Origin: Myrmaecium sp. VS I D KN 1
Lineage: Eukaryota; Ascomycota; Dothideomycetes; Valsariales; Valsariaceae
NCBI GenBank assembly: GCA_019775845.1
Contig: JADQAV010000031.1
Location: 248,138 to 312,137 of the forward strand
DNA length: 64,000 nucleotides
Direction: 5' to 3'
Within the stretch, counting starts at the first letter, position 1. Each line of letters starts with the position of its first letter. Made by a program: the position numbers and the translations under genes. The notes under the pieces were generated by a model that ran no database searches, was not told where the DNA came from, and saw nothing but the letters and a program-made list of their open reading frames with translations. This document shows positions 55,426 to 64,000 of this stretch, in pieces.

Positions 55426-57193
55426 AGCACCTTCATTGATGCGGGTGTTGAGGTGAAGTGAAGTGAAGTTGAAATGAAGTGAAGTGCAAAGCGCAGAACG
55501 TCTAGACGCTGGAGACAACCCCACTACTGTCCCCACTGCGCCCCGCGGGGGAGTTCCCCATATTGTATGGATCTGGAGAAAAAGGACCGTGAATTTGGCC
55601 GAGCTCCCGACTCTCTCTTGAACTCTTCGCGTGCGAGGGCGGAGGGCGGGGACTCCACACACACACCACCACCACCACCACCAGAAGCACGCTAGAACAC
55701 CGCCGAGGGAGGTGGGATGGGAGTCTCAGCCCGCCGGGGCGCCAACCGCACCGACCGACTGACCATGTCACATGGCATGCCCGCCGTGGAAAAAAAGAAG
55801 AAGAACAAGAAGAACAAGAAGAAGGGAAAGAACAGAAGAAAGAAATCGCCATCTTTCGCTTCCTTTGTGGTGGGACTGGTTGGTGGGCTGGGCGAACTCA
55901 TGAACAACAACTCGTCAGCCCAGTTCAGTTCCAGCCTGGCTGAGATGCAGGCAGACTGCTATGCTTTGCTTGCTTTTGCTATGCCGTTGCCGTCTTGCCG
56001 CCCTGCCTTCTGCCTGCCGGATCAAGCGCGGTGGTGACATACAGTATGTATGTACATACAATGTACACAAATCACCGCGCCGGACGGAGGAATGATTTGA
56101 TCACGCACGAGGGCACTCCGAGAGGCACGAAGCGCAAGCACGGCCGCAACCGGTCGAAGACGAGCGAGGGGAGCGAGTAAGTGCATCGTGACTACATACA
56201 CCGAATCCATCTAGTCTCGATGGGGTAATCGACGATCGATCGCATCGTTTTTCTTCTTCTTCCCCCTCTTCCTCTCGGACTGGGACAGCGAAGGAAGGGA
56301 GAGAGCGAGAGCGGGAGCCCGCCCGATCCGTCGTAAGTTGACTAGCCAAAGAGCATCTTCCAATCCTTCTTCCCTCACCAACGCCAACGCCAACCGAACC
56401 CCCTTCCTCAGCCGCCACCACGCGACACGCGACACGGGATACGGGACTGTTCCGGGGTTGGGCGTGCTACACCTTTTTCTTCAGCCCACCACTCACCTAC
56501 CCACCCTCCCTCCATCCCTCCTTCCCTCCCTCCCCGCCCCGACGCTAGATACCACAAAGGAAGGGCGTAGCAGTAGCGTCAGCCTCCCCCCCGTCCAAAA
56601 GGCGTTCTAGAAACCTTCTGGGTTCCGTCTTCCTTTCGTTAAAAGTGCCATGCGAGCCAAGCGGGCCAAGCGGGCCAAGCAGCCAAGTCTCAAATCAGCG
56701 AGATGGAGTAAAACCCGGTGGGCATTTGCTTCTTCTGCTCCTTCGATCAAACAAACAAATGAAGGTCGCTAGGCGCGTACTGTAAGCGCCATGCGCCGCA
56801 TAGCGAAGTACATACATACCGCCGGCTTATGGAGCCGGAGGGGTTGGGGTGTGAGACTTCCAACTGTCTCTGGAATCCTACTCACAAATAACCCGGTTAA
56901 CGGCATGCCCTAGGAAATCACCTCGTCCGTTTATCGTCTTTCTGTTTCCTTGTAGTGAGTTATCTCCGTGGGGAAGGAAGGGAAGGGAGAGAAGAAAAAA
57001 AAACTTCATCTCGGCCACCCCCTAATTACCTAATAACTACCTATCAGTCTGGAAGCGAGCGGTGGTAGGTACTGCGCCGCATCAGTGGCAGCAGTAGGTA
57101 GTAGAAGTGTTCTCGCCTCGGCACCCATGTTTTGGGTCTTGCGCCCCACCCCTGTTGAAGGGTATGGAAGAGACTGAGGGATGCAGAGGTCAA

Positions 57194-57233
57194 GGGGAGA
57201 GAGGGAGAGAGGGAGAGAGGGAGAGAGGAGAGA
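57194..57233 (+). repeat. 8-bp GAGAGAGG purine tandem array
   Basis: About four to five units of a pure purine 8-mer in the gene-free region between Ku80 and the transporter. Confidence 0.85.
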
Positions 57234-58705
57234 TCTCGGTTGCAACGGTCGTGCTTCTAGCTTTTCTCCCCCGCGCCTGCAGATACGCGTGGCGCGTTGT
57301 GTTGTGTTGCAGTTGTGGAGGGTGGTGTATGTATGTAGGGTCCTGTTGTGTCCTGTCCTGTTGTGATATTGTCGGTTACCAGGGAGGAAAGGGCTGGAGG
57401 GCGGACAGGGAGAACCGGGGAGATATTGTGTGCTGCCTTTGGTCTTCATTTTCTTCTTCATTTTCCATTTTCTTCTAATCCCCCTCGAGGCCTTTTGTTT
57501 TCCTTCCTTCGTTCCTTTTTTTTCCTTCTTTTTTTCTGTTTTTGAACCTTTTATTTTCTTCGCACTGTTGGCCAGTCCGGTCCACTTCCAGTCCCAGATT
57601 CCGGTCAAGCTCCCGTCCACCCAGGTCAGGATACACGAGAGATCTGTACTGTGCTGTGTTGTCGGGAAGCCCATAACCCTTGCTGCTCGTCCCCTTTTTT
57701 CCATTTCCCTGCATATCGAACACGCTGGCGACGTTGGTTATCGTTCGATATCCGGATCGGTCCGGGGAGCTACTAGTATCCTTCCTTCCTTCCTGTCTTC
57801 CTTCCATCATCTTCACGAAAGGTCGCAGATATTCATTAACTGACTGGCTGGCTGGCAGGATGCAGCCGATAGCTGGTGGTAAGCCGGGCGGATCTTCCTT
57901 CAGGAGTCGAGGGAGAGGGGCATGGCAATTGGTCCGCTCTACCCCTCTACTTTTCTCTATAGGTAGTCCTCTTAACATCAATCCCGACGACAAGGTTCCT
58001 TCCCTCGTTCGTTTCTTTGAGAATGATAGATGCTTCATGGTATCAACCAACCCCACTCAATGTCGATATCTTTCCCCCCCTCCTCTTCCTTCCATCCCCC
58101 ATCCCCCTTCCTTCCCTCCCTTCTTCCACCCCAACCAACCAACCAATCATCCGTCTATCAAACCGTTCCAGCACACCAACCCACCTACCGTGCCCTGCTG
58201 CGACAGCACCCCCAAGTGGCGCCTCAACACCACAGCGCGGGAGGCGTCCGGAGCGATTGCGGAAGGATCTCAACTCCCCTGTTCGGAGGATCTGGTGCAT
58301 ATCGAAAGCAGGGGGAGGTTGCGAGGAAAAGGGGGGAAGGGGGGAAGGGGGTGAGCCCGGAGGCCGGCGGAGATGAATCTTTGTTTCGACTGTGGGATGG
58401 GATGGGATATGTGCGTTCATTTGTACTGTTTAGATGGGCCATGAGGGGTGAAGGGGTTGATTCGAATTGTTTGGACCTCTCTTATGAGTGTTGTTGGTTT
58501 TATTATCATTATTATTTTGCTGTGTGCCGTGCTTTCAGATACGCGCGCTTCCAGTGCGCACCTAGCTCTGGGAGAGAACCCAACACGCAAGGTCGACTTA
58601 TAGACTGCCCCGGATGCAACAGGATATACCTAACGCTTAATGAACAGCCCAACGCACCTGGCTTCTAAGAAGAAGGCAACGACAAAAGACAAACCAAGAC
58701 AAACC

Positions 58706-61229
58706 CTACACCTCCTTCCCCACCAAAAACTCCCTCGCCTCCTCCTCCCCGACCGCACTCACCGCACAAGCCCTCCGATCAATCAACCCCAACCGATTCG
58801 CCCTGATCAACCACCACATCTCGCGGCGCTCCCCGCCCAGCTCCCCCCGCAGCAACTTCCCCTTCAACCCCCTCACCAGCTCATTATACACCCCAGGCTC
58901 CTCCAGCTCCCGCAGCTCCTCGCGGAGCACGCGCAGGCACTCGATCGCGCGGCCGTACGCCAGATCGCCCACGCTGTGCCGCACCAGCTCCTCGACGATG
59001 CGGGCCATCTGCCCGGCCGCGTCGCGGACGGTGTCCAGGTCCGTGATCGCGGCCAGGACCTGCTTGAACTCCGGCACCGCGTTGGCCGGGTCGATGCGCT
59101 GGCGTTTTTCCCGCCCCAGCAGCGCGCTGACGCCGAGGCCGCTGAGGGGAGTGTCGGCGCCGGCGCGCGGTCCGCCTCGTTTGCGGCTTTGTTGTTTGGG
59201 GGGCACTTTTTTGATGTCGGCGGCGCGGATGAGGGTGTCGAGGTGGGGTTGGGCGCGGGCGAGGAGGTCGGTGGGGGGGTGGGAGTATTTGGTGAGGGAG
59301 GCGGGGGGTGGGGGGATGGGGGCGGTGGGGTCGACGGCGCGGAGGCGGATGATTTGGTTGATGCGGTGGAGGAGCGGGGAGTAGGAGTCCTCGAGGGAGA
59401 AGTACTCGACGGTGTTGCCGTCCTCGTCTTCGCGGTCGAGGGTGGTGAGGTCCATGGCGTCGACGTAGGCGTCCATGGCTCGCTTGAGGTCTTCGCTGGG
59501 CAGGTTGCGGTGCTCGGTGAGGGTCTTGCCCGACACGGTGACGACGCGGTCAAGGGGTGGGAAGCGGTAGCCGCGCATGTCTTCTGCGAACGGGAGTTCG
59601 ACGTCGATCAGGCATTCGTAGTCGGGCTCGATGGAGGGCGCGAGCATCACGATGACCGGGTGCTTGCCGTCTTTGACGACGAGCCGGGCGATGGCGAAGG
59701 ATTCTAGCTCGAATAGGGCGTGGATCATGGAGGAGAGCGCGAGGCTGGCTTTCTCGTTGGTCCGCTGGGCGATGACGATGTTCGATCGGGACATCTCTAG
59801 ATATCTCTCGAACTGCGATCCCAGATTAGTGTGGAATACATTGCATGAAACCCTGTGGCACTCACCTTGTCTTTCGGAACGAACCCAATGATGTCGAGAC
59901 CAGCAAAGGTCTCAAGATCGACCACGTTACGATCCCCTTCGCTGATGTGAACCGCAGTCCGGCCATACTCATAGCCTTTCGCCAGGTCCTCCGTGTCCAC
60001 TTCCTTCTTCCCCCCCGGTGCATTCTCATCGGGTACAAAGTAAGTTCGACTGCTCTTGACGGCGGCCAGCCCATCTCCGCTATCTTTCATCTCCGCGTTA
60101 TCGTCGCCAGCTGCTTGAGTACCTGGGCCGCCTCCGGTGTCAGAGCACACTACATACTTGCTCGCGGTGGGAGGTTTGGCTTGCATGACGCGTGGGTAGC
60201 GCTCCACGTCAATCCGCAGCGCCGAGTCATATCGTTCGGGATCGCCCAAGGTGAGGTAGCCTTTGAATGATGCGATCGGTCTGACCGGCTTGATCCGCGG
60301 GATGGTCATCTCGTCAATGGCCGCTTGCATGGTGCCGAAGGTGCCTTCGCAATCATCCGCCAACTTGCGGAGGATTTCTTCATTCGCTGCCTGTGGGAAT
60401 GTCAGTACGTAAATCTAGCAGTCCGTATGAGCGCGTAGTTACCTTAGTTTCATCCTTGTTTTCCTCCTTGAAGCCATAATCCGGGTCATCGAAATCGGGT
60501 CCTCTACGTGCGCGCGTGTCAGTAGAAATACCGTACAGCCCCATCTCAACAAAACTTACAAGATCAGAAGTTCAATGTTGTCCTCTTTGATCTTGGAAAC
60601 GATGTCATCCAGATCCGACGGGTCCCAGTTGCCACGAGCATTGGTGACGAGAACAATACGGCGGATGTACTTGAGCTTCCGGCAATGCTGGGCGATCAAC
60701 TGAATGGCGATGACCAAGGCGGATATGGCTATGCATGTCCCGATCAGTTTGATGCCAGAAAAAAAGGAACGACCGGCTTACCATCTCCCCGATTGGTCCG
60801 GCTGGGCTTGATCTCCTCTCTGAGACGGCGAATATCCGGCATCAAACATCTATCGGAGTCAGCCTTCCGCGCATGTAGTACGGTGAAGAAAGAAAAAAAG
60901 ATCGTCGCGAAACTCACTGCTGCAACGGCATCAACACCGAAATATTCTCAAACGCTTCTTCCTCGCCCAACTCATTATTTGTCTCTAACAACAGCGATTT
61001 AGCGGCATGAACACAATTTTAAGGCTGCAAGGGACCACCACTCACCCTCCGTCCGCAAACCAACCACACCCACATACGCCGTCTTGCGCCCCGTCGCAAC
61101 GGTGGTGGTGATGCGGTCCCAAACGTACTGCATGCAGAAATCGAGGTCAGACAGGTCGCGGTCGCCGCTCGGCTTGCCCATCGACTTGCCCACGTCGACA
61201 ATGTAGACGGTGGCTTCCTTGTCCGCCAT
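58706..61229 (-). CDS. KU80: Ku80 subunit of the non-homologous end-joining complex
   Basis: Half of the Ku70/Ku80 ring that binds DNA double-strand ends and starts non-homologous end joining; also a telomere factor. Seven exons, 61046..61229, 60918..60984, 60782..60849, 60560..60728, 60443..60503, 59866..60390 and 58706..59812, with six introns of 52-68 nt, give 726 residues. All phases agree. The N-terminal von Willebrand A-like domain reads [20 protein letters not shown], then [20 protein letters not shown] and [15 protein letters not shown]. The Ku core beta-barrel lies in the middle ([59 protein letters not shown]). The C-terminal helical domain ends [13 protein letters not shown]-like and REFLVGKEV. 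This is the fungal mus-52/kusB/ku80 gene. It is divergent from a TMEM205-like gene. Confidence 0.96.
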
Positions 61230-61705
61230 GGCGCTGCGGGCGGGCGATTGGGGCGCGCGTGGAGCGAGCGCGTTTGAGTAAAAGAGAGAGACTGTGGGAA
61301 GAGAGAAGATGAGGGTGCTGAGGGGGGATTGAAAGAAGGAGAGAACTTAGATCATTAGGCACGCTCGAGAAGAGAGGATTTATAGGAGAGAGCGAAAATG
61401 CGATGGAGCAGGGCAGTCATGCGCAGTTCAACAGGCACCAGCTACGGATATGTGTGGGGAGCTCTGAAGGTGTTTGGTCGGCTGTTGGCCTGAATTGGCT
61501 GCCTGACAGCCTGGAGCTTGGACCCTGGCGGTGATGGATTGACATCACCCCATCTCCTCCGCCAGCTCCGCAAACACTCTCTCCATCCTCCGACATCACC
61601 ACCTCACCAGCGACCCATCACCTTGCAAAACCACCTCGACGGCTGCAGCGCCGTCCTCCCGTTCACAAAGGACCTCTCTCAACCAGCACCACAACCAAAC
61701 AAACA
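61230..61705. promoter_or_regulatory. Shared upstream region of KU80 (-) and the TMEM205-like gene (+)
   Basis: A 476 bp region between divergent starts. No ORF of note. A pyrimidine-rich leader precedes the plus-strand ATG. Confidence 0.4.
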
Positions 61706-62227
61706 ATGCCATCCCTCCCCTCCCCCGCGCCCCTCCACCTCCTCACCTACAGCGCCCTCCTCGGCGCCGAACTCTACCAATCCTTCGTGAGCGGCATCAT
61801 CGCCTTCCGCTGCCTCCCACGCCCCCACTTCGCCCGCCTCCAAGAAAAAACCTTCCCCATCTACTTCCTGCTCCAAACCCTCCTTCCCCTGGTGCTCCTC
61901 CTCACCTACCCCGCCCCAGGGTCCCCGCACCGCTGGTCCCCCGCGCTCGCGGCGCCCAACATGGCGGGCTGGGTGTGGACGGTGGCTGCTGCCGGAGCGG
62001 TGAATGCGGTGTGCGTGGGCCCGGCGACGACGAGGGTGATGAGGGAGCGCAAGGCGCTGGAGACGAGGGAGGGGAGGAGGGCGGATGACCCGGGACCGCA
62101 GAGTGAGGGCATGCGGAGGTTGAATCGGAGGTTTGGGGTGTGGCATGGGGTGAGTAGTGTGTTGAATTTGGTGGCGGTCGGGGCGACGGTGGGGTATGGG
62201 GTTGTGTTGGCGGGGAGGTTGGGGTAG
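61706..62227 (+). CDS. TMEM205-like (DUF4149) four-helix membrane protein
   Basis: Small integral membrane protein, single exon, 173 residues. Four hydrophobic segments are visible: LHLLTYSALLGAELYQSFVS, FLLQTLLPLVLLLTYPAP, AGWVWTVAAAGAVNAVCVGP and GVSSVLNLVAVGATVGYGVV. The GAELYQSFVSGIIAFRCLPR block with ARLQEKTFPIYF matches the start of the DUF4149/TMEM205 fold, and VGPATTRVMRERKALE followed by RRFGVWHGVSSVLNLV matches its second half. Fungal members are of this length and are of unknown function, probably in the ER or secretory membranes. Codons are strongly C/G-ending. Confidence 0.85.
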   Translation: MPSLPSPAPLHLLTYSALLGAELYQSFVSGIIAFRCLPRPHFARLQEKTFPIYFLLQTLLPLVLLLTYPAPGSPHRWSPALAAPNMAGWVWTVAAAGAVNAVCVGPATTRVMRERKALETREGRRADDPGPQSEGMRRLNRRFGVWHGVSSVLNLVAVGATVGYGVVLAGRLG

Positions 62228-62770
62228 GTGTGGAAGGCCTGGGTGGAGGTGGGGATGTGTGGGTAGCGGTGGGAAGGGTTTGGTGTGCTTCGTTGGTTTG
62301 TTGATGAGTTTCTACGTTGGATTGCTGAGGAAGAGGAGTGAAGGTCAGACTTGTGACATGTTCGTGGAGGAAACATGAGGAGAACGACAGGGACGGAGAA
62401 TGGATTTTGAGAGTAAAGAAAGAAGAAGCAAAGCAGATTGTGGACTCGCTGGCTGCCTCATTAACGGTCCTAGATGTAGTAGTTCCTAAGCCTCGCTGGT
62501 TATCAAGTACCTTATATACGACTGACCTCCTCTCCACATGCCTCTCCCTCAGAGCAAATCATCCAGTCTTCGCCTTTTCCCCGTTTTCCTGCCCAGCCCA
62601 GCGTCAGAAGCCTTCGATCGCCCTTGTAAGGTACATCTCGCAAGAAGCGCCTTCCACCCCCTTCCTCACGCTGCAAAGGATGCGCACTGAGATGTACCGA
62701 TCGCGACTTTCAACTTGTACAACCGTCAGCATGCAAACCTATACCACTTCACCCTCTAACAATAGGCCCC
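62228..62770. other. Convergent 3' regions of the TMEM205-like gene and the last minus-strand gene
   Basis: A 543 bp tail-to-tail gap. No gene seen; small open frames overlap the coding end of the minus gene. Confidence 0.55.
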
Positions 62771-64000
62771 TCAATCCAACCCCCAGTCCCCCATCCCCTC
62801 CCCCATCCCCTCCCCCATCCCAACCCCCTCCTCCTCCCACGCCGCCAACCGGCGCGCCAACCCCACCGTCGCCCCCTCCCGCACCCACTCCTCCACCCGG
62901 CCCGCCACATCCCCCACCAGCCGCTCGTACGGCGGGCCCAGGAAGAACAGCCCGCAGTGCGCCCCCACCTCATCGACGCCCGGCATGAAGACCCGCACCC
63001 ACGTCCGATCGACCTCGGCGGCGCCGGAGGGGAGGACGCAGAACCGGCGGTCTTTTTTCTCTTTCTCTTTCTTCTGCTTCTCTTTCTGCTTGCCCTTCAC
63101 CTCCGACTGCACCTCCCCATCCAGGAACAGCGCAGGATGCTCACGCCTCACATCATCCATCTCGGCCCGCGCAACCGCGTCCTCCGTCGCGCGCCGTTCG
63201 AGACCGCGTTTTTCGTGCGCCTTCTCACGTTGTTCCCGCGCCTTTGCGCGCTGTCGGTCCGTCTTTTTCTGCGCTTTGGCGCGCGCGGCGAGGAGCTTTT
63301 CGCGCTCGCGGATGGCGCGCCGGTAGGCGTGTTGGGCTTGCTTGTGCGCTTTGAGCGCGGCGCTGTGGTGTTTTTCGGCGAGTTTGCGGGCGGAGGGGTG
63401 GAGGTGGGTGGTTTCTGGTGGTGGTGGGGTGGTGGGAGGGGACGGGAGTGGGGGAGGGGAGGAGTCGGGGTCGGAGTCTGGGAGGGAGGAGGGGGGTGGG
63501 GGGATGGTTGTGCTGCTGGTGAGGGTGGTGAGGGTGGTGGTGGTTTCGGTTGTGGATGGGGTTTCTGTGGTTGTGGTGGTGAGGGTGGTTGTGGAGGCGG
63601 TGAGATCGGGCGGGTCGTCCGGTTGGGAAGGATGCAGGTCCGGCGAGGGCGGTCCGGAGGAGGGCAGCGGGATCGGGTCGAGAAGGGCCATTGGTTCGGG
63701 CGATGCGGAGGTGCGGATGGAAGCCGCGGTAATACTTTCGGAACCGTCCAAGGCCTCATGAAATTCGTCCTCATCGCTGTTGTCCTCCATAGATGTGTCT
63801 GCACTTTGGAAGTGAGAAAGTTCATTCTCCGTCTGGCTGACTGAGTCGGTGCTCGTTGAGCCTAGATTCAGATCCTGCAGTCCAGACTCGACCGCTGAAG
63901 CTTCCTTGCCGTGCTCTTCTCCCGGTTCCGGCGTCGGGTCTGCTGGCGGACTAGGTGTTTTCGGTGGCTTGACCCGTCCAGTGCTTGCGGTGTAGTAGTT
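62771..64000 (-). CDS. Unknown charged coiled-coil protein, 5' end beyond the window
   Basis: The reading frame is open from the stop at 62771 to the window's last base, so the start lies beyond 64000; at least 409 residues are visible. An internal Met at 63790 (MEDNSDEDEFHEALDGSESI) is probably not the start, because the frame before it stays open and has similar acidic, Pro/Ser-rich composition. Order seen: a disordered Pro/Ser/Thr region with poly-Thr runs, then a long Lys/Arg/Glu/Ala helix (HHSAALKAHKQAQHAYRRAI, REREKLLAARAKAQKK) likely to form a coiled coil. A small folded C-terminal part follows (TWVRVFMPGVDEVGAHCGLF; ERLVGDVAGRVEEWVREGAT). It ends in a (GEGM)n repeat from a 12-bp DNA repeat. 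I do not recognise the family. Confidence 0.7.
   Translation of the reverse strand, partial: NYYTASTGRVKPPKTPSPPADPTPEPGEEHGKEASAVESGLQDLNLGSTSTDSVSQTENELSHFQSADTSMEDNSDEDEFHEALDGSESITAASIRTSASPEPMALLDPIPLPSSGPPSPDLHPSQPDDPPDLTASTTTLTTTTTETPSTTETTTTLTTLTSSTTIPPPPSSLPDSDPDSSPPPLPSPPTTPPPPETTHLHPSARKLAEKHHSAALKAHKQAQHAYRRAIREREKLLAARAKAQKKTDRQRAKAREQREKAHEKRGLERRATEDAVARAEMDDVRREHPALFLDGEVQSEVKGKQKEKQKKEKEKKDRRFCVLPSGAAEVDRTWVRVFMPGVDEVGAHCGLFFLGPPYERLVGDVAGRVEEWVREGATVGLARRLAAWEEEGVGMGEGMGEGMGDWGLD

Larger units (their letters stand above)
53970..58705. other. 4.7 kb gene-free region upstream of the sugar transporter
   Basis: No gene found. Open frames up to 224 codons occur but follow polypyrimidine or polypurine tracts and lack motifs. 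It holds many simple repeats (GAAG at about 54052, GGCA at about 54197, CAC at about 55664, an 8-bp GAGAGAGG array near 57194, CCTT at about 57781), an inverted repeat at 55400-55425, TACCTAGGTA at 54640-54649 and a CreA-like cluster. Confidence 0.55.

Noticed and set aside
57680-58668. Two overlapping plus-strand frames of 224 and 212 codons
   Set aside because: They run through CCTT- and CT-rich low-complexity DNA and lack domains or conserved starts.
58640-59707. 355-codon open frame on plus opposite Ku80 exon 7
   Set aside because: Antisense shadow caused by C/G-ending codons; composition is Val/Gly/Glu/Asp low complexity.

Overview
The window is nuclear DNA of a filamentous ascomycete (Pezizomycotina). 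Genes are GC-rich and carry short GT-AG introns, about 41 to 225 nt and mostly 45 to 100. Gene content is typical of the group: Ku80, YMR1, Sls1, BBP/SF1, dynactin p62, CaiB/BaiF, an HXT-type sugar transporter and NmrA-like proteins. One AT-rich island has the signature of repeat-induced point mutation (RIP). A nuclear gene for ATP synthase subunit 8 is present, which would fit lineages whose mtDNA has lost atp8 (reported for some Dothideomycetes). The class cannot be fixed from this window alone.

Layout. 0-10 kb: 3' part of a secreted class-3 lipase (-), myotubularin phosphatase (-) divergent from ribosomal protein S3 (+), an unknown multi-pass membrane protein (-), and a Gfo/Idh/MocA oxidoreductase (-). 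10-20 kb: a DHDPS-family aldolase (+) divergent from the oxidoreductase, a small membrane protein (+), an NDUFAF5-type methyltransferase (-) divergent from dynactin p62 (+), and an F-box/WD40 protein (-). 20-33 kb: a 3.1 kb gene-free stretch, nuclear ATP8 (+), an NmrA-like reductase (+), a candidate 65-residue protein (-), an m-AAA protease (+), and Sls1 (-). 33-44 kb: the RIP-mutated relic, BBP/SF1 (+), Sec39 (-), a CaiB/BaiF protein (-), and a single-pass membrane protein (-). 44-54 kb: Par14-type parvulin, an F-box/LRR protein ending in a CaaX box, an FAH-family hydrolase and an MFS sugar transporter, all on -. 54-64 kb: a 4.7 kb gene-free stretch rich in simple repeats, Ku80 (-, seven exons), a TMEM205-like protein (+), and the 3' part of an unknown charged protein (-) that runs off the window.

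How the genes relate. Most are unrelated housekeeping genes. Two groupings stand out. The oxidoreductase and aldolase share one promoter that contains a galacturonate-type element, so they may be co-regulated in sugar-acid catabolism. Four genes for mitochondrial biogenesis (NDUFAF5-like, ATP8, m-AAA protease, SLS1) lie within about 20 kb. I saw no rRNA, tRNA or CRISPR array, and no intact transposon. Exon borders were set by hand from splice signals, reading phase and protein continuity.
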